A DNA stretch of 64,000 bases. Source: Sphingomonas sp. HF-S4 (GTDB lineage Bacteria; Pseudomonadota; Alphaproteobacteria; Sphingomonadales; Sphingomonadaceae). The stretch is taken from positions 434,001 through 498,000 of the forward strand of contig NZ_JAWJEJ010000002.1 of NCBI RefSeq assembly GCF_032911445.1, read 5' to 3'. A program made the translations under genes and the position numbers. Positions within the stretch are counted from its first letter, which is position 1. Each line of letters opens with the position of its first letter. The notes under the pieces were generated by a model that was not told where the DNA came from, searched no databases, and worked only from the letters and a program-made list of their open reading frames with translations. Positions 1 to 8,904 of the stretch are shown here, one piece after another.

Positions 1-658
1 TGCGGGTGTGATGCTCGCGGCGAGCTTCTTCTCGCTGATCCTGCCGGCGATTGACGTGGCCAAGGAACAGGGCGCCAGCCAGGCGGGTGCCTCGATCACC
101 GTGGTCGCCGCGGTGCTGCTCGGCGCGTTCATCATCGCCAAGCTGAACGACTGGGTGCCGCCGCTCGACAAGCTCGGGCTCGGGCCGCCCGGGATCGCGG
201 CGGCGACGGCATCGGTGCGGCGGATCTGGCTGTTCGTCGCCGCGGTGACGCTGCACAATTTCCCCGAAGGCATGGCAGTCGGCGTCAGCTTCGGCGGCGG
301 CGATTTCGAGGCGGGCCGCGTGACGGCGTTCGGGATCGGGCTGCAGAATATTCCCGAGGGGCTGGCGGTGGCGGTGGCGCTGTCGTCGATCGGCTATAGC
401 CGCGGCCGCGCGGCGCTGATCGCGGCGGCGTCGGGGCTGGTCGAGCCGGTCGCCGGGCTGATCGGCGTGAGCATCGTCACGGTTGCCCACGCCTTCCTGC
501 CTTGGGGGCTGGGGCTCGCGGCGGGTGCGATGATCTACGTCGTCGCGTCGGACATCATTCCGGACGCGCATGCGCGGATCAACGGCGGCGGGCGCGCGAC
601 CACCGGGCTGATGATCGGGCTCGCGGCGATGATGTTCCTCGACACGACGTTCGGCTGA
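1..658 (+). CDS. ZIP family divalent metal transporter (5'-truncated by window edge)
   Basis: This is the C-terminal part of a ZIP family membrane transporter that would bring Zn2+ or other divalent metals into the cytoplasm. The reading frame is open to the first base, and codons before the first ATG still read as transporter sequence (Ala-Gly-Val before MLAASFFSL), so the true start lies outside the window. Two ZIP signatures are present: HNFPEG in one helix and QNIPEG in the next, which in the family supply the metal-binding His and Glu of helices IV and V. Several hydrophobic helices flank them, and the gene ends at TGA 656-658. The family is confident; the metal cannot be read from sequence. 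Confidence 0.9.
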   Translation, partial: AGVMLAASFFSLILPAIDVAKEQGASQAGASITVVAAVLLGAFIIAKLNDWVPPLDKLGLGPPGIAAATASVRRIWLFVAAVTLHNFPEGMAVGVSFGGGDFEAGRVTAFGIGLQNIPEGLAVAVALSSIGYSRGRAALIAAASGLVEPVAGLIGVSIVTVAHAFLPWGLGLAAGAMIYVVASDIIPDAHARINGGGRATTGLMIGLAAMMFLDTTFG

Positions 659-859
659 CGCCCTGTAGCCGGCGGCTTCGACAGTGATGCAATCGTTCAG
701 AACCAGTTACTTGGCGAAAGTGCGGTCGGTGCGCAAGACGATTCGATCGTCCCGATAGACCTGGCTCGCGGCCTGCTGCTCGGCATCGACCTCGATGGCG
801 ATACGGTGCTCTCGATCGGTAGCGGATTGGGTTCTCGTGACGATGCATTCTCAAGCTGA
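659..859 (+). other. In-frame open stretch after the ZIP stop; possible coding remnant
   Basis: The frame of the ZIP gene stays open for 66 codons after its TGA, until the next TGA at 857-859. The translation is acidic and orderly (it includes DAIVQNQLLGESAVGAQDD and later LLLGIDLDGDTVLSIGSG), unlike the Arg/Ala-rich shadow frames elsewhere here. I see no ATG or GTG with a ribosome binding site, and no family is recognised. It may be the tail of a decayed gene or chance. The remaining 135 bases up to 994 show no gene. Confidence 0.25.
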
Positions 860-994
860 TCGCCGATCCGGTGCCGGCTTACTTCGTCCGTTCCAAGTCG
901 TTTCTGTCCTATCTTTGTTGGAATTGCTGTGGGACATTGATAGCCGACTCGCGGTTTGCCAGGGGCGGCAGCCGCGTGTGCCGGGGGGATGTGC

Positions 995-2620
995 ATGCGT
1001 CAGACCACCTTGTCCGTGGCGCTCGAGGTAAAGCCCGAGAGCTACGATCATTTGTCGTCGTTGCTCGACAAGCTGCGCAACAGGCGCAATCCCGATCCTT
1101 CGGGGGGCGAAGGGCCGTTCGCGGATTTCCTCACGCGGGTGCCGGCGGTGCACTTCATGTCGCTGAGCGTGTTCCCGGGGTTCGACTATGATCCGCTGTT
1201 CGTCATCGAGGCCAATTTCGACGGCGAGAAGGGGCCGTTCTGGGGGCAGCTCGAATCGGCGATCGGGCCCGAGCTGCGGGCGATGCTGCGCTGCTGCAAG
1301 CGTCCGCTCGACAATGCCGGGCCGCTGTTCGATTCGATCACCGCGCCCGACGCGCGCGCGCCGATCGCGCCCTATCTCGAGCGGCGCTCGCTGACGCCGA
1401 CAGTGTTCCACCAAGGCAATCGCGGGATGACGCGCGACCGTATCCTGGCCGAGCACAAATTGTTCGAGGCGACGCGCGTCGAGCTGGCCTGCGCCAATGT
1501 CGATGGGCCCAATCCCTATCGCGTGCTCACCCCGCGCCAGATCCACGCCAAGCTACGCGCCGCGGTGCTGCCCGACTTCGCCTGGCTCAACCAGAAGGCG
1601 CCGGCGCGGATCACGCTGGCGCAGAATATCGGCGACTGGGTGCGGCTGATCGGCTTCATCGTCGCCACCGTGTTCGTGCTGTCGGTGCCCGGGCTGTTCC
1701 TGAGGCTGGCGATGCCGTGGGACCGCTACCTGATCCTGCTGGTCCTCGTCTTCGCGGGGATCGCGCTGCTGCTCAAGAAGATCGGCGTCGCGCTGCCGGG
1801 GACGGGAATCGCGACCAAGTTCAGCTTCCTGAAGTTCTTCTTCAAGCAATTGCCGCCGCTGCTGCTGTTCGTCGCGGGCTATCTGGTGATCGCAGTGGCG
1901 ATCGGGACACCGCTGTCGATGCTGGCCACCGCGCGCAATTTCGACGCGGCGTGGCGCGGGATGATCGAGTGGCTGCTCTGGGGGCTCGCCGGCGCGCCGG
2001 TGGTGGTCGCGGCGATCGTGCTGTGGCTGCGCGTGATCGAGCGGCGCGATTCATCGCAGGACGCGCCGCCCGTCGATCCCATGATGCTGCGCGAGATGGC
2101 GCGGCGCGAGGACTGGATCCCGCAGAACCATATGGGCTCGGTGGTGCTGATCAAGCCGGGCATTCTTCGGGCGATCCTTATCCGCGCGGGGCATCGCGGG
2201 CTGGGGCTGGTGCTGCGGATCGTCGCGCGCAGCGGCTATCTCGGATCGATGCGGACGATCCATTTCGCGCACTGGGCGATGGTCAACAACCGATCCCGGC
2301 TGATGTTCTTCTCGAATTTCGACCAGACCTGGGAGAGCTATCTCGACGACTTCATCGAGAAGGCGCATGCCGGGTTGACGCTGGCCTGGTGCTGCGGGGT
2401 CGGCTTCCCGCCGACTCGCTTCCTGGTCAAGGACGGCGCGAGCCACGGTCGCCAGTTCAAGGAATGGGCGCGACATTCGATGACGGTCAGCCGCTTCTGG
2501 TACTCGGCCTATAAGGACCTCACCGCCGAGCAGATCGAGCGGAATTTCCGCATCGCGGTGGGCTTACGCAAGCGAACTCTCTCGGACAAGGACGCCGTTT
2601 TGTGGATCAACGACCTGTGA
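995..2620 (+). CDS. Unknown protein with central membrane segments, first gene of a peroxidase/P450 operon
   Basis: About 541 aa, no family recognised. The chosen start is ATG 995 (MRQTTLSVALEV), which sits at a usual distance from a G-rich stretch; ATG 989 and an upstream in-frame start at 956 are alternatives. Roughly residues 1-200 are soluble, followed by about four hydrophobic segments between residues 205 and 350, then a soluble C-terminal part. Both ends contain stretches like TIHFAHWAMV and RLMFFSNFDQTWE that recall the alpha/beta-barrel half-domains of DyP and chlorite-dismutase-like proteins; this is a weak impression, not a match. Its stop overlaps the GTG start of the DyP peroxidase, so it is probably co-translated and works with it, perhaps as its membrane partner. 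Confidence 0.75.
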   Translation: MRQTTLSVALEVKPESYDHLSSLLDKLRNRRNPDPSGGEGPFADFLTRVPAVHFMSLSVFPGFDYDPLFVIEANFDGEKGPFWGQLESAIGPELRAMLRCCKRPLDNAGPLFDSITAPDARAPIAPYLERRSLTPTVFHQGNRGMTRDRILAEHKLFEATRVELACANVDGPNPYRVLTPRQIHAKLRAAVLPDFAWLNQKAPARITLAQNIGDWVRLIGFIVATVFVLSVPGLFLRLAMPWDRYLILLVLVFAGIALLLKKIGVALPGTGIATKFSFLKFFFKQLPPLLLFVAGYLVIAVAIGTPLSMLATARNFDAAWRGMIEWLLWGLAGAPVVVAAIVLWLRVIERRDSSQDAPPVDPMMLREMARREDWIPQNHMGSVVLIKPGILRAILIRAGHRGLGLVLRIVARSGYLGSMRTIHFAHWAMVNNRSRLMFFSNFDQTWESYLDDFIEKAHAGLTLAWCCGVGFPPTRFLVKDGASHGRQFKEWARHSMTVSRFWYSAYKDLTAEQIERNFRIAVGLRKRTLSDKDAVLWINDL

Positions 2621-4218
2621 GCGGCGCTCCGAAGGGCCCGCCGAGCTGGAAGCTCGCCCCGCCGCACGACACGCTGACCCAGGGGATGGTGGTCAGCGGC
2701 TTCGCCTCGCTGCCCACCGGCCGCGCGCTGTTCCTGCAATTCTGCTGGGACGGGGTTCGCCAGAAAGGCGGCGGCGACTGGCTCGCCGCGGTGCAGGCGG
2801 TGGCGCCGATCACCGATGCCGACGGCAAGGACGAGCGCGCCGCGTCGATCGCCCTGACCTGGGAGGGGCTCCGGAAGATGGGGCTCGACAAGAGTACGCT
2901 CGCGTCGTTCGATCGGCCGTTCCAGGAAGGCATGTTCCAGGAGGACCGGCTGCGCCGGCTGGGCGACCGCCGCGAGGGCAAGTGGCTGTCGCCGGTCATC
3001 CCGGGCGGGCCGAAATGGAGCGGCAACACGCCCGTCGACAACAAGGGCTGCGGCATGGCCGACGCGCACGCCTTCGACGATCTGGACCAAGTGAGAGAGA
3101 CGATGGTCGAGACGCCGATCACCGTCCACGCGCTGCTGATGCTCTACGAGAAGGACGAGGAGACCGCCGAGGCCTGGTGCGCGACGGTGAGCGATGCGCT
3201 CAAGCCGCACGACGTCCAAGTCGTCTACGGCCTGCCGCTCGACCTGCGGCCCGACCCGCGCGGCATCGCGCGCGAGCATTTCGGCTTCGCCGACGGCGTG
3301 TCGCAGCCCGCGCCGTACGAGCCGGGCACGGTGATCATCAAGAGCGGCGAGGATTATCCGCACGATTACTGGAACGGCGTGCCGCTCGGCGAAGTGCTGA
3401 TGGGGCACGTCAACGGCCATCACGAAGTCGCGCTGGGGCCGGTGGTCGCCGACAGCGAAGCAGGGCGCAAGGCGGGGTTGCCGGCGCATCCGCGCGGCGA
3501 GGGGTTCCTCGATCTCGGGCTCGACGGCAGCTATATGGTGGTGCGCGAATTGAAGCAGGACGTCGCGGCGTTCTGGAATTCGATGGACGCCGCCGCGGCG
3601 CGGATCAACCAGCGCGATCCCGAGCATTCGGGGCATATCACGGCCGAATGGATCGCCAATCGCGTGATCGGCCGCGACCTCGACGGCAATCTGCTGTGCC
3701 CGAACAGCAAGACCGGCGTGCTGCCGGTCGATAAGTACGACCAGCCCGACAACGATTTCCTGTTCTACGATCGCGACCGGCTCGGCCACGGCTGCCCGCT
3801 CGGCAGCCATGTCCGTCGCGGCAATCCGCGCGACGGGCTCGCGCCCAAGCCGAGCGACAAGCAGACGCTGCTCGACGCGGCGAACAATCACCGCATCCTG
3901 CGGCGCGGACGGAAATACGGGCCCGATATCCTGGAAAAGCGCGTCGACGACGGCAAGGATCGCGGGCTGCTGTTCATCTGCCTCAACACCGACATCACCC
4001 GCCAGTTCGAGTTCGTCCAGCAGACCTGGATGCTCAACCCGAACTTCGCCTTCCTCTATGACGAAGTCGATCCGCTGCTCGGGCCCAAGGGGATGCTGAC
4101 CATCCCCGAAAAGCCTCTGCGGCGGATCATCGAAGTCGACACCTTCGTCCAGATGGCGGGCGGCGAATATTTCTTCCTGCCGAGCATGCCGGCAATCCGC
4201 TATCTGGCGTCGCTATGA
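2617..4218 (+). CDS. DyP-type haem peroxidase
   Basis: About 533 aa, a haem peroxidase of the dye-decolorizing superfamily, which oxidises substrates with H2O2. The diagnostic GxxDG motif is present as GFADG (about residues 223-227) and supplies the distal Asp. The segment CPLGSHVRRGNPRD carries the likely proximal haem-ligating His (about residue 398). I chose GTG 2617 because it forms a GTGA overlap with the upstream stop; an in-frame GTG at 2602 would add five residues. No signal peptide is visible, so it is probably cytoplasmic. Its stop overlaps the ATG of the P450 gene, which suggests both haem enzymes act on one substrate series. The protein is long for a DyP, close to the larger subfamilies. 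Confidence 0.92.
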   Translation: MSGAPKGPPSWKLAPPHDTLTQGMVVSGFASLPTGRALFLQFCWDGVRQKGGGDWLAAVQAVAPITDADGKDERAASIALTWEGLRKMGLDKSTLASFDRPFQEGMFQEDRLRRLGDRREGKWLSPVIPGGPKWSGNTPVDNKGCGMADAHAFDDLDQVRETMVETPITVHALLMLYEKDEETAEAWCATVSDALKPHDVQVVYGLPLDLRPDPRGIAREHFGFADGVSQPAPYEPGTVIIKSGEDYPHDYWNGVPLGEVLMGHVNGHHEVALGPVVADSEAGRKAGLPAHPRGEGFLDLGLDGSYMVVRELKQDVAAFWNSMDAAAARINQRDPEHSGHITAEWIANRVIGRDLDGNLLCPNSKTGVLPVDKYDQPDNDFLFYDRDRLGHGCPLGSHVRRGNPRDGLAPKPSDKQTLLDAANNHRILRRGRKYGPDILEKRVDDGKDRGLLFICLNTDITRQFEFVQQTWMLNPNFAFLYDEVDPLLGPKGMLTIPEKPLRRIIEVDTFVQMAGGEYFFLPSMPAIRYLASL

Positions 4219-5450
4219 GCGCGCTTACTTCGCGCGACGTGCTGCGGCCGGGGCCCAAGGGGTTCAAGGCGGTAGTGCAGCGGCTGGTGTTCGCGCTGAT
4301 GCCGAGCTTCTTCACCTTCCTGCGGCGCTGGAAGCCGGTGATGAAGCTGGGCAACAACTATCTCACTTCGCGCTACGACGATGTACGCGAAGTGTTCGCC
4401 ACCGATCCCGCGTTCGGCGTGGTCTACAAGCCGCATCTCGACGTCATCATGGGCGGCCAGCCCTTCTTCCTCGGCATGGGCGACACGCCGCAATATCGCC
4501 ACGACACCGATGCGATGCGCAAGGTGGTGCGGCCCGACGACCTGCCGGTGCTCGCCGCGCGGACGCAAGCGCAGGCGGCCGAGATCGTCGCGGGCGCCAA
4601 CGGCAAGATCGACGTGGTCGACACGCTGGTGCGGCGGGTGACCTTCACGATGCTGGGCGAGTATCTCGGCGTGCCCGAGCCGAAGGACGGCGACCTGCGG
4701 GTCTGGGCGACGCGGCTGTTCGAGTTTCAGTTCGCCGACCAGGGCAACGATCCGGCGCTGCGCGCCGAAGTCGACGAGATCGCCCCGGCATTGCGCGCGC
4801 ATATCCAGAGCGAGATCGAGCGGCGGCGCGCCGATCCGGGCCCGGACGACGTGCTGTCGCGCTGCCTCGCGCTGCAGAAAGCGGGCGATCCGGCGTATAG
4901 CGACGATTTCATCCGCACCTCACTGATGGGGTTCATCGTCGGCGGGCCCCCGCAGCCACCGATGGTGGTGCCGCAGGCGATGGAGCAGTTGCTTCGCCGG
5001 CCCCCGGCGCTGGCCGCGGCGCAGGCTGCGGCGCGGGCGGACGACGACGATCGGCTGCGCGCCTATGTGATGGAGGCGATGCGCTTCGACCCGCTCGCGC
5101 CCGGGCTGCCGCGAGTGGCATTGACCGACTGGACGCTCGGCACGGGGACGTCGCACGCATCGACGATCCCGGCGGGTGCGCAAGTGCTCGCGGCGTTCGC
5201 CTCGGCGATGATGGATCCGCGCCGCGTCGCCAATCCGCGGGTGTTCGATCCGAACCGCCCGGCGAGCGACTATATGCATTTCGGCTTCGGGCTGCACGAA
5301 TGCTTCGGGCGGCACATCAACCATGCGACGCTGCACCTGATGCTCAAGCCGCTGCTTGCGCAGCCCAACCTTCGGCGCGCGCCGGGGAAGGCAGGGAAGC
5401 TCGTCAAGAACGGCCCGTTCGCCGAGCGGCTGGTGGTCGCGTACGGCTAG
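4215..5450 (+). CDS. Cytochrome P450 with non-canonical I-helix
   Basis: 411 aa, soluble bacterial P450 size. The haem-thiolate loop FGFGLHECFG (residues 356-365) matches FxxGxxxCxG with ligand Cys363, and the K-helix ExxR is EAMR (287-290). The I-helix, which normally carries the acid-alcohol pair for O2 activation, here reads MGFIVGGPPQPPM (238-250) and has no Asp/Glu-Thr pair and two nearby prolines. Known P450s lacking the pair include hydroperoxide-isomerising or lyase enzymes (CYP74, CYP5, CYP8) and peroxygenases. Together with the translationally coupled peroxidase upstream, this suggests hydroperoxide or peroxide chemistry rather than ordinary monooxygenation. No ferredoxin or reductase gene is adjacent. 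It is the last gene of the operon. Confidence 0.93.
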   Translation: MSALTSRDVLRPGPKGFKAVVQRLVFALMPSFFTFLRRWKPVMKLGNNYLTSRYDDVREVFATDPAFGVVYKPHLDVIMGGQPFFLGMGDTPQYRHDTDAMRKVVRPDDLPVLAARTQAQAAEIVAGANGKIDVVDTLVRRVTFTMLGEYLGVPEPKDGDLRVWATRLFEFQFADQGNDPALRAEVDEIAPALRAHIQSEIERRRADPGPDDVLSRCLALQKAGDPAYSDDFIRTSLMGFIVGGPPQPPMVVPQAMEQLLRRPPALAAAQAAARADDDDRLRAYVMEAMRFDPLAPGLPRVALTDWTLGTGTSHASTIPAGAQVLAAFASAMMDPRRVANPRVFDPNRPASDYMHFGFGLHECFGRHINHATLHLMLKPLLAQPNLRRAPGKAGKLVKNGPFAERLVVAYG

Positions 5451-5597
5451 CATCCGGCGCTCAGGCGGAGGCCTGGGCGAGGGTTTCGAACGATCGGCGT
5501 GTCGCCAGCGCTCCGGCCTTCACCGAAGCACGGCTACGCGTTTCACGATGGTGTTCCGTCGGCGCGCAATGCTGCCAGCCATGTTCAAATGTATGAG

Positions 5598-5626
5598 TTG
5601 ACAGCCCAGCCCTCCAGGCATAGCCC
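5598..5626 (+). promoter_or_regulatory. Possible sigma-70-like promoter of the TonB receptor gene
   Basis: A perfect TTGACA lies at 5598-5603. Seventeen bases downstream is TAGCCC, a poor -10 element. It stands about 70 bases before the receptor ATG in an otherwise empty 243-base gap. The -35 is convincing and the -10 is not. Confidence 0.25.
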
Positions 5627-5693
5627 TATGTGACCGCTAACATCGGCCGACCGGTGACGCGGCGATGGCCCGCAAGAGGCCGATGGAGGGGAT

Positions 5694-8600
5694 ATGGACA
5701 CTCGAACTGCACGTGGATTCTCCGCGCGGCGCGCCGGTGCGCTCGTCGCGATCCTGCTCGCCGGTACCGCCTGGCCCGTGCTAGCGCAGACCGCGCCCGA
5801 GCCGCAGGATCCGCCCGCGACGGTCGAAGGGCCGACCAGCCCCGAAGACGAGATCGTCGTCAGCGGCTATCGCGCCAGCCTGGAAAGCTCGACCCGCGCG
5901 AAGAAGGAATCGACCGGCTTCGTCGACACGATCTTCGCCGAAGACATCGGCAAGTTCCCCGACACCAACATCGCCGAGAGCTTCAACCGCATCCCCGGCG
6001 TGACGATCAGCCGCGAGGTTACCGGCGAGGGGCTCAGCGTCGCGATCCGCGGGCTGGGCACCAACTTCACCAAGGTGCTGCTCAACGGCGCGCCGGTCGC
6101 GGTCGCCTCGACCGGGCGGACCGATTCGCAGAACACCAACCGCGAAGTCGATCTCGACCTGTTCCCGACCGAACTGTTCACGTCGCTCACCGTCACCAAG
6201 AGCGGGATGGCGAGCATGATCGAGGGCGGCGCGGCGGGGACGGTCAACATGCGCAGCGCGCGGCCGTTCGACCGCGAAGGCACGCACGTGACCTATGGCG
6301 GCCAGCTCACCAAGAACACCCAGTCGGACAAATGGGGCTATCGCGGCTCGCTGCTCGCGAGCACGACGATGGGCGAATTCGGGCTGCTGGTCGGCGTGGC
6401 GGGGGTGCACAACCAGGTCCGCTCCACGGGCTTCGAGACGATCGGCTGGACCAATCCCAACCTGTCGGCCGCACAATGCGGCGCGACGACGGGATGCAAC
6501 CCCACCGGCGGCGGCAACTGGACGATCCCGGCGACGGTCCCCGCCAATGCCGGCAACGGGCTCACCGCAGGCGCGGCGATCGACCAGGCGTTCCTGCTCG
6601 CGCGCAATCCCGGCGCCACGATCCAGCAGATCGACAACGGCATCATTCCCCGGCTCGGCCGGCCGATGTTCGAGGAGGGAACCAAGGACCGGATCAACGC
6701 GATCGCCAGCCTGGAATATAAGGGCGAACGCTTCCACGCGTATGTCGACGCGATGTACGGCTGGAAAGACAACCAGCTCGAACGTGTCGACGTGAACTGG
6801 GTGGGCCGTAACGGCGCTGCGATCCCGCTCAATACCACCTTTGACCGCACCGATTGCGCCGCGGGCTGCGTCGTCACCGGCGGCACCTATGCCAATGCGC
6901 AGTTCTTCCTCGAATATCGCCCGCACCTGGAGACGGTGAAGTTCTGGGGCGTCAATCCCGGGCTCGAGTTCGACATCACCGACACGCTCAAGTTCGACGT
7001 GCAGGGCAATTACACGAAGAGCGATTTCCATCGCGAATCGCCGAGCGTGCTGGTGATTACACCGGCCAGCTCGGGGGTCACGGTGAACTACAGCAACGAT
7101 GGCGGCGACATGCCGGTGATCGGCACCAATATCGATCTCAACAATCCTGCCAGTTTCGGTTGGCCGGGCGGGCGCGTGAACATCCAGGACGAGCGGCGAC
7201 GCACCGAGACCAAGGGCGTGCGCGGCAACCTGACCTGGGGTGACAGCGACTTCGCGATCAAGGCGGGCGCCGCCTATGACGACGTGTCGCGGACGATCCG
7301 CGCGTTCGACAACAGCCAGGCGTGGCAGAACGCGGTGTGCGGCAACCAGCCGACCGTGTTCCTGCCGAGCCCCAACACCCAGCCGCCGTGCAACGGCCTG
7401 GTCCAGCCCGGCGCCGCGCCGGCGGGGTATCCAAGCTACCCGCTCTACGGCACCGGCTACACCGCGGGCGCCACAGGGCCGGTGCGCTATCTCGGCTCGC
7501 TGATCTCCAATGCGCAGGTGCCGAGCTTCCTGCGGCCGACATCGGCGGGGTTCGTCACGGTAGACTGGGAGAAATTCAAGGCGGCGTCGAACTATGACGC
7601 GTTCCACGACAGCGCGCCCGAGGCGGGCGGCGCCAATACCGGCGCCAGCGGCGGCTATGTCCGCGAGAAGACCCTCGGCTTCTATGCCGAGGTCAACGGC
7701 AATGCCTCGTTCGGCGACAGCAGGCTCCAGTATAATGCGGGGCTGCGCTACGTCCGCACCAAGCAAACGATCGGCGGGCGGGTCACTGCGCCCGATCCGC
7801 GCAACGGCGTCGATCCCGACGGCGCCGGGCCGCTGCCCAATGCGTGCCCGGGCACCGGCAACCCGCGCGACGGCGCCTGCTATCCCAACATCGTCAACTT
7901 CATCTACACCGAGACCGACTACGACAATTGGCTGCCCTCGGCGAGCGGCGCGTTCCACATCAACGACGTCGCGGTGGTCCGTGCCTCGGCGTCGCGGACG
8001 ATGACGCGGCCCAACCCCAATACGATGCTGCCGGGGCTGAGCTTCAGCTCGCCCTCGGCCGACGCGGCGACGATCGGCAATCCGGCGCTCGATCCGTATC
8101 TATCGACCAATTTCGACCTCGGCTTCGAATATTATACCGGGCAGGAGGGCTATGTCGGCTTCACCGCGTTCCGCAAGGCGATCACGGGCTTTACGGTGAA
8201 CAGCACGAGCACGGTGCCGTTCGGGTTCCTGGCGCCGTACGGCATCACCTTCGACACGCTGTCGCCGACGCAGCAGGCGGCGATCGTCGCGCGCGGCGGG
8301 GCGTCGGCGGCGAACATCACGCTCCAGCAGCAAGTCAACGCCAGCGGCACGCTGAAGGTCAATGGGCTCGAGGCGACCTGGGTCCAGCCGCTCGACTTCC
8401 TGCTCGGGCGGTATCTTGGGTTGAACGGCTTCGGCTTCAACGCCAATCTCACGCTGATCGACCAGACTGGCTCTGGCGCGGCGCCGGCGGTGGCGGTGGG
8501 CGTGGCGCCGGTCACCTACAACCTCACCGGCTATTACGAGAAGAACGGGCTGAGCGTGCGGCTGTCGACCACCTTCCAGCGCGGCTCGGTGTCGTCGGAT

Positions 8601-8840
8601 GCCAACCAGAACAGCATCAGCGCGGCGCGGCTCTATTCGGACGATTACCAGCAGTTCGACATGTCGGCGAGCGTCGATTTCGCCGAGCTGTTCGACGTCA
8701 AATGGGCGCCGCAGCTGACCCTCGACGTGATCAACCTCACCAAGACCAAGCAGCGCAGTTACTTCCAGTTCGAGAACGCCGCCTTCACGCTCTACAATCC
8801 AGGCCGGCAAGTGATGATCGGGCTGCGCGGCAGGTTCTAG
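5694..8840 (+). CDS. Large TonB-dependent outer-membrane receptor
   Basis: 1048 aa outer-membrane receptor that takes up a large substrate using TonB-ExbBD energy. A signal peptide spans about residues 1-31 (hydrophobic core ALVAILLAGTAWPVLA, then Gln-Thr). The plug begins with EDEIVVSGYRASLESS and contains DTIFAEDIGKFPDTNIAE and IPGVTISREV, typical of the Caulobacter/Sphingomonas receptor class often linked to carbohydrate or aromatic uptake. The C-terminus GRQVMIGLRGRF ends in Phe as expected for a beta-barrel. The ATG follows a GGAGGGG ribosome binding site. The next gene encodes a ROK sugar kinase, which weakly suggests a saccharide substrate. Loop insertions with several Cys pairs (residues about 255-275 and 380-400) are seen. 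Confidence 0.93.
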   Translation: MDTRTARGFSARRAGALVAILLAGTAWPVLAQTAPEPQDPPATVEGPTSPEDEIVVSGYRASLESSTRAKKESTGFVDTIFAEDIGKFPDTNIAESFNRIPGVTISREVTGEGLSVAIRGLGTNFTKVLLNGAPVAVASTGRTDSQNTNREVDLDLFPTELFTSLTVTKSGMASMIEGGAAGTVNMRSARPFDREGTHVTYGGQLTKNTQSDKWGYRGSLLASTTMGEFGLLVGVAGVHNQVRSTGFETIGWTNPNLSAAQCGATTGCNPTGGGNWTIPATVPANAGNGLTAGAAIDQAFLLARNPGATIQQIDNGIIPRLGRPMFEEGTKDRINAIASLEYKGERFHAYVDAMYGWKDNQLERVDVNWVGRNGAAIPLNTTFDRTDCAAGCVVTGGTYANAQFFLEYRPHLETVKFWGVNPGLEFDITDTLKFDVQGNYTKSDFHRESPSVLVITPASSGVTVNYSNDGGDMPVIGTNIDLNNPASFGWPGGRVNIQDERRRTETKGVRGNLTWGDSDFAIKAGAAYDDVSRTIRAFDNSQAWQNAVCGNQPTVFLPSPNTQPPCNGLVQPGAAPAGYPSYPLYGTGYTAGATGPVRYLGSLISNAQVPSFLRPTSAGFVTVDWEKFKAASNYDAFHDSAPEAGGANTGASGGYVREKTLGFYAEVNGNASFGDSRLQYNAGLRYVRTKQTIGGRVTAPDPRNGVDPDGAGPLPNACPGTGNPRDGACYPNIVNFIYTETDYDNWLPSASGAFHINDVAVVRASASRTMTRPNPNTMLPGLSFSSPSADAATIGNPALDPYLSTNFDLGFEYYTGQEGYVGFTAFRKAITGFTVNSTSTVPFGFLAPYGITFDTLSPTQQAAIVARGGASAANITLQQQVNASGTLKVNGLEATWVQPLDFLLGRYLGLNGFGFNANLTLIDQTGSGAAPAVAVGVAPVTYNLTGYYEKNGLSVRLSTTFQRGSVSSDANQNSISAARLYSDDYQQFDMSASVDFAELFDVKWAPQLTLDVINLTKTKQRSYFQFENAAFTLYNPGRQVMIGLRGRF

Positions 8841-8904
8841 GCGGCGGTAGCGCCGGGCGGCCTTTTTGCTTTTGCCGCGTGTTTGACTGAGCTACCGCAC
8901 CTGC

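Noticed and set aside
5781..7958. A 725-codon minus-strand open frame opposite the large TonB receptor
   Set aside because: Composition is that of a GC-driven shadow, and the receptor on the plus strand has a signal peptide, plug motifs and terminal Phe.
8841..8904. GC-rich short stem followed by five T after the large TonB receptor gene
   Set aside because: The stem (GGCG/CGCC) is too short and the T-run is brief; terminator not supported.
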